This document shows, piece after piece, positions 35,192-46,460 of a stretch of DNA of 64,000 nucleotides. The first letter of the stretch is position 1. Every line of letters starts with the position of its first letter. Below the pieces are notes generated by a model. It saw nothing but the letters and a program-made list of their open reading frames with translations, had not been told where the DNA came from and did not search any database. The stretch lies in NCBI RefSeq assembly GCF_018139145.2, contig NC_059471.1, forward strand, positions 79,506,520-79,570,519, in the 5' to 3' direction. The DNA comes from Gymnogyps californianus. Lineage: Eukaryota; Chordata; Aves; Accipitriformes; Cathartidae. The position numbers were made by a program, and so were the translations under genes.

Positions 35192-36626
35192 TAAAGAATT
35201 TCCTTAGCTTCAGTACTCCCCATCCCTTTTAGTTCCTTCTGCTGTGCTCCCATGCATTAAAACTCTCATGGCTGCTTTAAAGTTTATCCCTGCCATTGGA
35301 AGTGTAAGGACCCAGGAAAAGGGAGAACTGTGGTTTTGTATGTAGGAAGAGGCATACAAATAGTGTTATATGTAAGCCCAAAAGAGTTTTCACTAATTTT
35401 GCTAATATATTCATGTGTGTATAGCTACAAAAAAATGCAATTATACTTCTTGTAAAAAGAAAACTTCCTGAAAGAAAAACTTTCTCGGCTAGTACATTTT
35501 CTGGATTGTGTATCTTTTACTCTCTGTGAAGATGTCTCATTAATTTTCCCTTGTTATGGCTGTCTAGTAGAATTATCTGCTTTCCAACATTGTTTACAGA
35601 CCTCAGATTAGGTCATTCCCCCCGTTGTGCCAAACATTATGCAGATTACAAATAAAATCCCTGGATCTTCCAAACCAGGAGAACTAACAGATGAAAAAGT
35701 ATATTATTCTAAAAGCACTAAATGGTCAAGAGTATTACTGATTCCGCTCAACTTCTCATTTCCGTATTATTTCAGTACTGCAAAAATATAACATTCTTAA
35801 GAGAATTGTCATACCAAAATAGGAAATTGCCCATATTTAGACCTGGTTTGTGTCTTCATCATGACTTTCTGAAATGAGAGGTTTTTGAAATAGGACAATT
35901 AGGTAATAAATTAGATAAAAGAATGCTTATTGTCATTATTACTAGACCAATATATTTTAGACATAAAACAAAACTGACAATTTAGGTAGAATAAATGCTT
36001 ATCTATATTATAGCTAGCAATAACAAATGCACACATTTGTGGTTTTATATACAATACTAATTGATTAATATTTCATAAGTTTATTGGGCTGCCAAGCTGG
36101 AATACCTTCTCAGTGCCACAAATATGCCCAGCAGTGATCAGACAATTAAGGCAACTTACGTTTTAGCAATTAAATCTTACCTATGTGGTTCTAGCTACAT
36201 TCATTAATGAGGAAGACTTAAGTATGTGGTTTTAACTCCATAAATTGTCCATTAATATTTTCAGTAGCAAATAAATGGCTTAGAATGGGTGATACCAGAG
36301 CAACTCTTAGTGGTCCAACAGAGAAGAAACCAAAACAAACCAACCAACCAAACAAAATCAACAAAAAAACCCGCCACAAAACAAAAGGACAAAACAAATT
36401 AAAAGCAACACAAAGTTTTGCTTACACAAAGTGTCAGGCTTTGGAATAACTTTCCATATTCTCATGCAACAATTGTTTCTCTAAAATGCAGCATCTAGAT
36501 GAGGTTTTGGCCATTTTCTGTCTCTGCAAAATGGCCTTCTGAACAAAAAACTGTAAGCAGTATCAAAATGTATGAAAAATCCATGTCTTCCCCTACATGA
36601 AACACTTTCAAAACAATTTGGTGTTA
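35192..36626. other. AT-rich non-coding DNA with an A/C-rich run
   Basis: No gene recognised. The only structure is the A/C-rich low-complexity stretch listed next. Confidence 0.6.
36325..36410. repeat. A/C-rich low-complexity run, (CCAA)n core
   Basis: About 85 bp almost free of T and poor in G, with CCAACCAACCAAAC at its centre. Simple low-complexity DNA. Confidence 0.8.
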
Positions 36627-36631
36627 CACAT

Positions 36632-37214
36632 TGTCGTGGTTTAACCCCAGCCGGCAGCTAAGCACCACGCAGTCGCTCGCTCACTGCCCCCTCCACCCCT
36701 GGGATGGGGGAGAGAATCAGGAAAAAAAAAACTCGTGAGTTGAGATAAAGACAGTTTAATAGGACAGAAAGGAATGAAAAACAATGATAATGATAATAAT
36801 AATATGGCAATAGTAATACTAAAAGAATTAAACTATACAAAGCAAGTGGTGCACAATGCAATTGCTCACCACTCGTTGACCGATGCCCAGTTAGTTCCCA
36901 AGCCGTGATCCCCCCTCCCAGTCAGCTCCCCCAGTTTATATACTGGGCACGATGTCATATGGTATGGAATATTCCTTTGGCCAGTTTGGGTCAGCTGTCC
37001 TGGCTGTGTCCCCTCCCAGCTTCTTGTGCCCCTCCAGCTTTCTTGCTGGCTGGGCATGAGAAGCTGAAAAATCCTTGACTTAGTATAAACACTACTTAGA
37101 AACAACTAAAAACATCAGTGTGTTATCAACGTTATTTTCCTACTAAATCCAAAACACAGCACTATACCAGCTACTAGGAAGAAAATTAACTCTGTCCTAG
37201 CTGAAACCAGGACA
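36632..37214 (-). mobile_element. Solo LTR, short class (583 bp), U5 type 1
   Basis: Minus-strand LTR. Its plus-strand left edge is TGTCGTGGTTTAACCCCAGC and its right edge is AGCTGAAACCAGGACA. A perfect 5-bp target duplication CACAT flanks it (36627-36631 and 37215-37219). In its own direction it has ATATTCCATACCATATGACA, TATATAAA (plus-strand 36935-36942) and ATTAAA (plus-strand 36755-36760). It is the reverse-strand homologue of the LTRs at 19389, 31308 and 59712. No internal viral genes. Confidence 0.95.
36935..36985 (-). promoter_or_regulatory. LTR core promoter module with TATA box
   Basis: On the minus strand: GGCCAAAGGAATATTCCATA, then CCATATGACATC, then TATATAAA. The CpG of the CRE-like site seen in the relatives reads CA here. 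Confidence 0.55.
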
Positions 37215-37219
37215 CACAT

Positions 37220-38604
37220 ATACTCTAGGAAGTGTTGGTATTCAGGAAAAGACAAAATTCTCTCAGATATTACTCAAGTTGCCTGTTAATGAGTGTCTCA
37301 TCTGCATTATTACATCATAGGTGTTCCCTGTAGAAAGCCACCAAAACCCACGTTTCATGGATCATGAGCTTTACAGAACAGCTAGCTAATATCTGTTCTG
37401 ACCATACCAGCAACCCCAGCTGGAAAGTCAAGATGAGATAGTCTATGGACTGGTTAAAAGTAAAAAAATGAGAGCATGTGTTCAATGCAAGATACTCGGG
37501 TATAAGCAGATCTGTCAGTGCTACTGTGCAACTATCCCAGGTCTCAGCTCCAAATGACAGGTTAGGTAGACCAGAATAGAGCTCCAAAAGACAGAGGATG
37601 TCTTGCTTTGCTCTAAAACTTTCTTTACAATAAATGCGAGATGAATAATAGTGAAGATGGCAAACATAGAAACACTTTCTGTGCCGTGTGCGGTGTGTGT
37701 GGAAAGAGAAGGCAGACACTACTCCAGCCAGATCTTGTGTTTGGGGAGACACAGCCAGAGTTACTCCTTCACATTTGGCTCACCAATTAGCTTCCACATT
37801 GACAAGGAATGGAACTGGGCTTAAATGTCCTACATCTGAACACTGGGCTACTGAATATCAAAGTCAGCTGCATATCCTCTGACTCTGCTTTGTTCAAAGC
37901 ACTGTCTGGCAGTGATGTTCTCACAACTATAAGATCCTGGTGCTCCTACAGAGGAAGCTGCGTGGAGGAGAACAGACAACGAGCCTCTAGCCTCTGGATC
38001 GCATTAGCTGTCTGAATGCAGCTACTTTCAGAAGACACCATTCGAACAACATTGAAAATAACTCTGGGTGCTTTCATTGGTGAAGGTATATATGCCTGAA
38101 GATTTTGTACTATTATAAGGCTAGGAGGCACTTGAACAAAGATTTTGTGGACTTTTGCTGTGAGGTTGCCAGAGACATAAAAACCTAAGTCCAAGACTTA
38201 GGCAAACTTTACCATTTCTACATGCCAAGTCAAGATCCAAAAAGCCAAATGTGACCCACTACTCAGAAGGCGCACCTCCCTAGAAATGTTTCTATTCAGC
38301 TGAAAGTTCCTTAAACCCCCAGCATTTGGCTTCTGCGCTGTTCCTTCTACAGTTCCTGGCTGTCCACATACACTGAAATGTGAAGGGGTGACAATTCAGC
38401 TGATGTGTTGCTTTCCATACTGACAGCCAGGCATGGTAATGGTAATGGTATGGTTTCCTCCGACTTTAAAATGTTAAGTCCAGAATTGAAGATTGAGACT
38501 CAGCTCACTCTCACATGGGCTAGTGGTTAGAGCAATAGCCCAAGGCTTCTTCAGGCATACTTTTAGCTGATGTTGCCATATGGTCATTGAAATAAATATG
38601 TTTC
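37220..38604. other. Non-coding DNA, no gene supported
   Basis: A minus-strand frame of 145 codons (37315-37752) is the longest here, but it has no domain, is rich in Cys, His, Ser and Leu without pattern, and lacks gene context. An 8-bp perfect inverted repeat CCTAAGTC/GACTTAGG lies at 38184-38202. GGGCTAGTGGTTAGAGC at 38514-38530 resembles the A-box head of a tRNA-derived SINE, but no body follows. Confidence 0.5.
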
Positions 38605-38765
38605 TGACACTGAGCAGTGCCTTAAGAATTGTAGCTAACACATTGTCATTTAACTTTCATAACACCCCCTAGAAACAGATGAATAATTTTGCATTCATTT
38701 TTCTAGGATGCAAGCCTATATATATGTAACTTACAACTAGCCTACATAAGAACGGGAGGCAAAGT
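38605..38765 (-). repeat. Possible MIR-like SINE relic, antisense
   Basis: The run GCAGTGCCTTAAG, then TCATTTAACTTTCATAACA, then CCCCCTA and a short AGATGAATAATTTTGCATTC parallels the reverse complement of the MIR 3' half: GGCACTGTTCTAAG, TCATTTAATCCTCACAACA, ACCCTATGA, then ATTATCCCCATTTT. Order is preserved, divergence is large, ends are approximate. Confidence 0.4.
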
Positions 38766-41700
38766 GGCTGCTGTTCATGTTGGCTGATTTCTGACAGACA
38801 AGGAGAACAGGAAACCTCTGTCAAACCTCTATTGGTTTAAGATCAAAGTATATTTGAATAATACCACCCTGAATTCCCAGAATACCAAATGGTGCCATTA
38901 TTAAAATGTGCCATATAACAACAATTGCTAGTAATATAAAATAAAATTTGTGTCTTCTGTTGGTTTCCAAATTTTTCACTTTCAGGTAAAAGGAAAAAAG
39001 TGATGATGATGCACTATAAAATTTCAGGCAGCTTGAGAGCTAGCAGCTAGCCAGACACATTGAAACACAGAACAGTAACAGGCATTTATATTTAATCGAT
39101 CCTATTGAGCCAAGAACAATATTTTAGAGAATACCTCCATTGTTCTGTGACAGAGGTGTTAACTGGGTGAATGGGATCGATCAGTGATGAGATGAAATGT
39201 AAATTGCTGTTAATGCTCTGCTACCAACTGAGCAACTAAAAGAGAGAACTGTGATGAAATGGGCATGGTTACTCAGCTGAAAATCATTCTGGTCCTGCTG
39301 CTGCAGACTACTAATATATTCGCACCAATTCACTAGGCAGAAAAAAATTGCTGAAGAAATGGCAGTGGTACTGTTCCTTCATCACCTGGAAAATGGGGAC
39401 TTTCCTTCCCTGTCATGAGAAGCAGTGGGTGAATATGGAGTACTTCTTTAATTTGCCATTTCAAACTCCGTAATGTAAGTGAGGAAATCAGTAACTTCAG
39501 TAACTAGAGGGAGGGAGAGCCCAGAGGTCTCCTTTCATCATAGATTCCAAATAAAAATATCTTGTCAAGGAACATAACAAAAAATCTCAGTACAACTAAC
39601 CACACAGACACATGACTTCCTCAGGTTCTGGTGTGCCACTGGAGAGATATCAGTCCCAGTCTCCATCATCTTGCCATGTCCCACCTTCTGGAGGTTATGG
39701 CCTCTCCAGTCTGCCAGTTGATCTGCTCCATAAACTTTCAATCAAAATGAATAATGTGGCAGTGGCCCTATCTAAATGTCTTAAACTAAGCTGGTTTATT
39801 TTCCCTGAAGTAGACTAGGGAGCAATCAAATTAGTGTATCAGCTGGCAAATCTGAGGCGATGGTCATCCTCGGCCATTCACTGTCAGAGACAATCAACCA
39901 AGTGATGGCCTGGGGCTGATAAACTTCTTTCATAGAGTAGCTAGAGCCAAAAAAGGATGTGTAGTTGCAGCTTAATTATAAATGTATCAAATTAAAAAAA
40001 TAAAATTAAACCAAAACCTTTATAAGGAAAATTGTGTGTGTGTTCACTTTACAAATTAGTCCCAACAGAAGAAGTATTAAAAGCTGACAAAATCTTATGT
40101 CTGAAATCCTAATCTGATATTTACTGGGAACTGAAAAGAGACTTTCATGCAAGCAGGCGACCTCAATGTCACTTAGGGGGGAAAAGATTTCACCATCTAT
40201 GATTCACTTTAGTTTTGATCAATATAAACAGCTTTTCTGCAGAAAAGATGCTGAACTGGATGGACAGTAGATCTATTCCAGTACAGCATTCTTTTATCAG
40301 CAAATGTAGTAATTGTGAGGACACTCAGTAGAAGACTATATCACATCCAAGACAAGTCAAGGGATAACTATTGAGGTGTCCATAGAAAAATGAGATAATC
40401 AGTCCTCCAGAATGACAACAATAATTGGGTGATAGAAGATAAATATCTCTCTACTAAAGTTAAAACAAGAATTAAGAAAGAGTGAAAAAAAAATTTCTTT
40501 TTCGATTCATAAATTTATTTTTTGTTTGAGAAGGAATAAATTTCAGTCATTTAATTCTTTTGTCAAGAATAGCTTGTTCTTCAGCACAAGGAGATTTATT
40601 CCAGTAATCAACTATTAGGATAACTGAAAGTGCAACGTCTCCCATAACTGAATAAAGATAAGCAATTTCTTGGATTTCTTTCATTCTTAAATATTTAGAA
40701 CCTGTAGCCACTTAAATCATAAAGCAGTGGTGCTGTTTTCTTATCTGCTTTATCTCAAATACAAACACTAATTTATGACTCTGAACAGAAGGGACAATGG
40801 GGGCAGGCACGTACGTGGATTCACAAAATGATCAGCTAGAGATGTGATTGTTATCATGAGGAAGGCGGGGTTAAACTCAAACTCAGGATTTGAACCTTGT
40901 CATATTTAGAGTTAAAAAAAGGAGCACAGAAACAGCTGTATGGAGTAGATCCATTGCCCATTTAGTGTAGTATTTCTGTAACTTTCATTTTGCATCCTGG
41001 ATTATGACTGTCGCAGACATCTGAGGATGTGTGTACTAATACAGAAGGCAGTATACATCACAACACAGGAAAGAAACCAATCTGGAAGTAGCTTAGGAAC
41101 ATCTATTCACAGCCATTTGCAGTTTTCTAAAAGTAAACTGCATTTTGCACAGTATCTTTGTCAACCAGCTAGCATCATTCAGGTTTGCTGAACACAGGCA
41201 GTTTTCCTCTAAGAATTTGCTATACAGTAATAAGCAGTCTTCTAAAATGAATTTTATTAATGAATGTAACAAAAATCAGAACAAAATTTTAAAATGGACC
41301 TCAGATGCTCAAAAATACATAATTTGAGTGTAGATATTCTATCCAGAGCCATCAGGAATGTTTTTCTAATGTTATACACAAACAAAAGTCTCTGTTGACA
41401 GGATAACAACCAGGAAATCTGTACTGTGGAAGGCACAGAATATACCATACATGTCAGGTACCACTCCATAGACCACACATTCAAAGTAACATCTGCTATA
41501 AACCATTAGATACATATCACTGGGTCTATAGCTCATCATATATATAAAAATATATTTATATATATAAATAATATACACTTTTATATATATACATTGCATA
41601 TGTATGCAATAGACAATAGATTAAACATTACAAACACACTCTGTTGTTGTGAGGTCCTGTATATCCCTGGCTTTCCTCACTCCTTTCTCCAGGAGTAACT

Positions 41701-42394
41701 TAGTTACCAGAGGTCACCAATGCACTAGATTAATAGCAAATCTAGGTATCTCTTATCTCATTACCTGAAATTCTTTTATCTAAAGAGAAACCAGAATGCA
41801 ATTAAACAAAAGGTACACAAGACACCTAAGGAAGTTCTGTGGGCTAAACCAGTTTATCAGAGTAAGATGTTGTTTTCACAGTGATTTATGCCTCAGAGCA
41901 AACACTGAGACTACTTCTTGCTGTGCTCACAGCCATTTAAGGAGACAAAAGAGCAAATCTGCCAATCTAACAATCAGTTCTGTGACTAACATGCATGGAG
42001 AGTTGTTGCATTAGATACAATTTCACAACAGTTTCCAATTTGTTTTATGTAGCTGTTTAATTTTTTTTTCTTATTCCTGGTTTGCTATTAAATACAATCA
42101 AGAAGCTATATTTTAAAATAAAATACTTTAAAGGAAATGTTTAATACAAATGGAAAACAGTTAAACTGAAATAAATGCACACTCTATTGAAAATAAAGCC
42201 AGCTTCGTTGTTTGTCTGTCATAACACTTTATAAAGGGAGAGAAGAATGGAAGCCTGAGAATATTAATCTGTTGCTATATTGATGTACTTTGTCACTGTA
42301 GTAGCAGGATGATGTTTTTATTTTTTTGCTAATAAGGATAGATAAGATTTGATTATCCTCATTTGGATTGGGACTTGGTGGGAAGGGGCTGGGT
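38766..42394. other. AT-rich non-coding DNA, no gene recognised
   Basis: No exon or transposon recognised. An AT-dinucleotide-rich tract at 41536-41612 is listed separately. Confidence 0.6.
41536..41612. repeat. (TA)n-rich low-complexity tract
   Basis: Mixed TATATA and AAATATA segments with very little G or C. The antisense frame with many Ile and Tyr residues is an artefact of this tract. Confidence 0.85.
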
Positions 42395-42524
42395 CAAAGA
42401 AAGCATACCCCCCACGATGAACATGACTAGCAAACAGGTAACAATGGACGAGGAGAAGGCTGAGGTACTCAACAACTTTTTTGCCTCAGTCTTCACTGGC
42501 AACCTCTCTTCCCACACCTCTTGA

Positions 42525-43520
42525 GTGGATGGACCTCAAGGCAGGGACTGGGGGAACAAAGTCCCTCCCACTGTAAGAGAAGATCAGGTTCGTGACCACC
42601 TGAGGAACCTGAACATGCATAAGCCTATGGGACTTGATGATATGCATCCCAGAGTCCTGAGGGAATTGGCTGATGTAGGTGCCAAGCCATTCTCCATGAT
42701 ATTCAAACAGCCATGGCAGTTAGGTGAAGTCCCCAGTGACTGGAAAAAGGGAAACATTGCACCCATTTTTAGAAAGGGTAGAAAGGAGGACCCTGGTAAC
42801 TACCGACCTGTCAGCCTCACCTCTGTGCCTGGGAAGATCATGGAACAGATCCTCCTAGAAGCTATGCTAAGGCACATGGAGGACAGGGAGGTGATTCGAG
42901 ACAGCCAGCATGGCTTCACCAAGGGTAAGTCTTGCCTGACCAACCTAGTGGCCTTCTATGATGGAGTGACTACATCAGTGGACAAGGGAAGAGCCACAGA
43001 TGTCATCTGTCTGGACTTCTGTAAGGCCTTTGACACAGTCCCCCACAACATCCTTCTCTCTAAATTGGAGAAATATGGATTTGATGGATGGACTGTTCAG
43101 TGGATGAGGCATTGGTTGGATAGTCGCATCCAGAAAGTAGTGGTCAATGGCTCAATGTCCAGGTGGAGATCAGTGACAAGTGGTGTCCCTCAGGGGTCCG
43201 TTTTGGGACCAGTACTGTTTAATATCTTCATCAATGACATAGACAGTGGGATTGAGCGTACCCTCAGCAAGTTTGCAGATGACACCAAGCTGAGTGGTGT
43301 GGTTGACACGCCTGAGGGACAGGATGCCATCCAGAGGGACCTGGACAAGCTCAAGAAGTGGGCCCATGTGAACCTCATGAGGTTCAACAAGGCCAAGGGC
43401 AAGGTCCTGCACCTGGGTCAGGGCAACCCCCTGTATCAGTACAAGCTGGGGGATGAAGGGATTGAGAGCAGCCCTGCTGAGAAGGACTTAGAGGCAATGG
43501 TGGATGAAAGCTGGACATGA
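42525..43520 (+). pseudogene. CR1 ORF2 reverse transcriptase core
   Basis: A 331-codon open frame covering the CR1 reverse transcriptase, which copies the element's RNA at a nicked chromosomal target. By residue: conserved [13 protein letters not shown] at about 33-45, [17 protein letters not shown] at 84-100, [15 protein letters not shown] at 127-141, motif [14 protein letters not shown] at 162-174, motif [21 protein letters not shown] at 219-238, and motif C FADDTKL at 250-256 with both catalytic aspartates. The frame opens with GTG directly after a TGA at 42522-42524, so its start is only a stop boundary. The coding sequence upstream is in the same frame. It closes early because one A is missing in the GATGAAA(A)GCTGGACATGAG stretch near 43508. 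Not a host gene. Confidence 0.95.
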
Positions 43521-43843
43521 GCCAACAATGTGCACTCGCAGCCCAGAAAGCCAACCATATCCTGGGCTGCATCAAAAGAAGTGTGGCCAGCAGGTCGAGG
43601 GAGGTGATTCTGCCCCTCTACTCTGTTCTCGTGAGACCCCACCTGGAGTACTACGTTCAGCTCTGGAGTCCTCATCACAGGAAAGACATGGACCTGTTAG
43701 AGTGGGTCCAGAGGAGACCCACAAAAAAGATCAGAGGGATGGAACACCTCTCCTATGAGGAAAGGCTGAGAGAGTTGGGGTTGTTCAGCCTGGAGAAGAG
43801 AAGGCTCCAGGGATACCTGATTGCAACCTTTCAATACTTATAG
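43517..43843 (+). pseudogene. CR1 ORF2 C-terminal region after frameshift
   Basis: The coding sequence resumes in the next frame: [20 protein letters not shown], then [19 protein letters not shown] and [19 protein letters not shown]. It ends at TAG near the natural ORF2 end. It overlaps the RT frame by a few bases, which localises the single-base deletion. The same region occurs, with a short deletion, at 9008-9307. Confidence 0.92.
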
Positions 43844-44163
43844 GGGGCTTATAAGAAAGACGAGGACAAACTTTTTAGCAGGGCCTGTTGTGAATGGACA
43901 AGGGGTAATGGTTTTAAACTAAAAGAGGGTAGATTTAGACTAGATATAAGGAAGACATTTTTTATGATGAGGGTGATAAAACACTGAAACAGATTACCCA
44001 GAGAGGTTGTAAATGCCCCATCCCTGAAAACATTCAAGGTCAGGTTGGGTGGGGCTCTGAGCAACCTGATCTGATTGAAGATGTCCCTATTCATTGCAGG
44101 GGCATTGGACTAGATTACGTTTAAAGGTCCCTTCCAACCTAAACTATTCAATGATTCTATGAC

Positions 44164-45889
44164 TAGAACTAGTCAACTGTTTCTTGGTTCAGGAAAAGTT
44201 TGTACACCAAAGCAGAAAAGTAACTATTGCTAGGTGGTATGGCTGACTCTAAGTAACTTTTGAGCATATATAATGACCACCAATATGCTTTCTCTATTTT
44301 CCTTAAGAAATACTGCCATAAAATTACCCATTACTTGAAAATCCTGAGTTAATTGGTTGAGAACAAAGTTTTCTCCCACCTTTCCTGGTCCACTAGCTTG
44401 GCATGGAAAAGGTACATCTGTTTCTACAGTCAGTTTTGAAATGAGAAAGCAACGTTTCACATTATATCTGGTCATTTGCAGTGCTCCAGCCCAAATGACC
44501 ATTCATAACAAGCTGAAGGACTGACCTTTGGAATGAATCCAGCATGAGATGTGAATATAGGCCACCACAGCTATTGCTATTTATTGCTCCTCCATTTCAC
44601 CCCACTGAGCATACTGAGATAGCATTAATTAATAATCTGTGCTGAATATAAAACCTCTGATACCACTTACATCATAATAGTTTTATATCATGTTATATGT
44701 CATTAAAGTCGACATAATGATAATATCCACTTTGTAATGGAAATAATTTTAATAGAAAGAGCATTAAAGCAACACCGTACATGGAGAAAGTGTCATTGGG
44801 CATATATTCACTGAAGCATCACCTGGAAGGCAAACTGAACATTTGGAAACTGGTAGGTAGCAACAGTAACATGGGTGCTTGCCTACATTATAAACTGGCC
44901 AAACAATATGGCACGATGAGTAGAAGGCTGCAAATATGACTATCCTGACTCTCTTCACTAATAAAAGCATGATATCCATTCTGATTAATGACTGTCTTAC
45001 TCTCTTAAATCTTAACTTTTTCCTTCAGTTTCTTCTCTGCAAGTTTAAAAAAAAAAGAACAGTTTCATGTTAATTCTTATGAAGCAGCATAAAATGCATA
45101 GAAATTGCTAAGTGAATTCTGGGATTTGGACTTAATTTGTGAATGAAGAAGGACGACGAGATCTTGTGGTTGGTCTATGTGATATAAATGATAAATTTGC
45201 AGGGATTCCCACAAGGAAAGAATTTTTCCATGTTAAAAAACATACAAGCCAGGACTGGATTAAGTCCCTTCTATCACATTAAGTCTGAATCCTACAATCC
45301 GGTTACCATTTTCTAGGCTGTGTAGGCAGTTTTGCAAGACTGAATATCAAACTGTTTTCTCAAGAGAAAGAAGTTGTTCTTCTATTTCAGTACTTCCCTT
45401 ACCTGCCTGATGGTGTTCAGTAGGCTTTAATGAAGATCTTTTATACTCATGAGACATGGTTCCTGTGTAGCTAGTCTAATGGTTTCCATTATGCATAGTG
45501 CAATGGTGTTACCTCTGCTACCACAAAATAAATGAACAATTAAAAATAAATCTAATGCTGTTGGAAGAGGGCAATAATATTTTTTTTTTTTAGGAAATAA
45601 ATGATTGGTTGATTTATAATTCTAATCCCTCATTTCTTTTATTTGTTGGTGTAACAATCCAAGCTCACAGGCTAATCATTTGATTGAAGAGACTTCATGT
45701 AGTCTTCTGGATTAAGAGACAGCCCTTTATATATAAACTACTTTCATGATACTAAAACAAAAGTAGAAGGCCATTTAACTATTTAGGCAAATAATATCAG
45801 GAGGGACAAACTTTTCATGTTTAGAGGATGATTTCTGGCCTTTATACATGATATGGTCTTCAGCTCTCTTGCACAACAGCTTGCAGTTG
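44164..45889. other. AT-rich non-coding DNA, nothing recognised
   Basis: No gene or transposon recognised. A T run lies at about 45580-45591. Confidence 0.6.
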
Positions 45890-46460
45890 CTCGTAGGTTA
45901 TGTGGGCAAGGACTAATCGCTGCACACAGAAGCCCAGGGGGCTAAAGGAGCAACAATGGGCAGAGGAAACCCCATAACATGGTGAGGGCAAGCGGGGCAC
46001 CCAAGTCAGTGACTCCTCAGGCTGTCAAAGACCAAGCAGCTCCTTGCTGTGGTGTGAAACCCAGAGGGGACCAAATCAACTCACCTCAGAAAGCCTTGCA
46101 GACTGAAGGGGCCTGTTGACTAAAGGGGGATAGGGCTTATTACGGGATGCAGAGGGAAAAGCATAGCCTTGCAGTCCAATAAAAATTACACTATGGCTGG
46201 TTGTGGTAGGTAAGCATAAATCATCACCTAATATATGTCAGATCTCTGTAGATGCAGAAGATGATACAAATTACACTGACAGTTTGCTGCTATGAGATAA
46301 CTCTAGCCCTACCAGATCCAGCAGTCGGATACAAGGGTTGCTGAGGGTACTGCGGTTACAGTTTGCTGTAACTTCTGTCAAGCTGGCTCTAAAAACAGCT
46401 TTAGGAGAAACACCCACTTATCTCTGTCTTTTGTGGGGCAAAGAACAATAAATATCTGAC
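45890..46460. other. GC-richer block, possible unclassified old repeat
   Basis: Composition rises above the flanks between about 45890 and 46180. Two polyadenylation-like motifs occur: AATAAA at about 46180, and again at about 46448 after a CTCTGTCTTTTGTGGGGC stretch. This could be the remains of an LTR on the plus strand, but I find no TG...CA ends with a duplication and no similarity to the other LTRs here. Confidence 0.2.

Larger units (their letters stand above)
42395..44163 (+). mobile_element. CR1 LINE, 5'-truncated, best-preserved copy
   Basis: About 1.77 kb of CR1 in plus orientation: pre-RT coding region (AEVLNNFFASVFTGN from about 42460), complete reverse transcriptase core, C-terminal region and 3' UTR. 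The 3' end is GGTCCCTTCCAACC followed by a short spacer and AATGATTCTATGAC, the CR1 terminal repeat. No target duplication is expected for CR1. The 5' boundary is approximate. The RT core is uninterrupted over about 330 codons, so this is the least decayed CR1 of the window. Upstream there is one in-frame TGA (42522-42524), and downstream one frameshift near 43508. Confidence 0.95.

Noticed and set aside
37315..37752. 145-codon minus-strand frame
   Set aside because: No recognisable domain and no gene context. Composition looks like translated non-coding DNA.
38514..38545. tRNA gene suggested by GGGCTAGTGGTTAGAGC
   Set aside because: Only an A-box-like stretch is present. No B box at the right distance and no cloverleaf can be drawn. 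A SINE head relic is the most that can be said.
42525..43520. Host gene or bacterial-type retron reading of the 331-codon RT frame
   Set aside because: The sequence around it is continuous CR1, including the CR1 3' terminal repeat. The RT motifs and C-terminal region match the other CR1 copies in the window.
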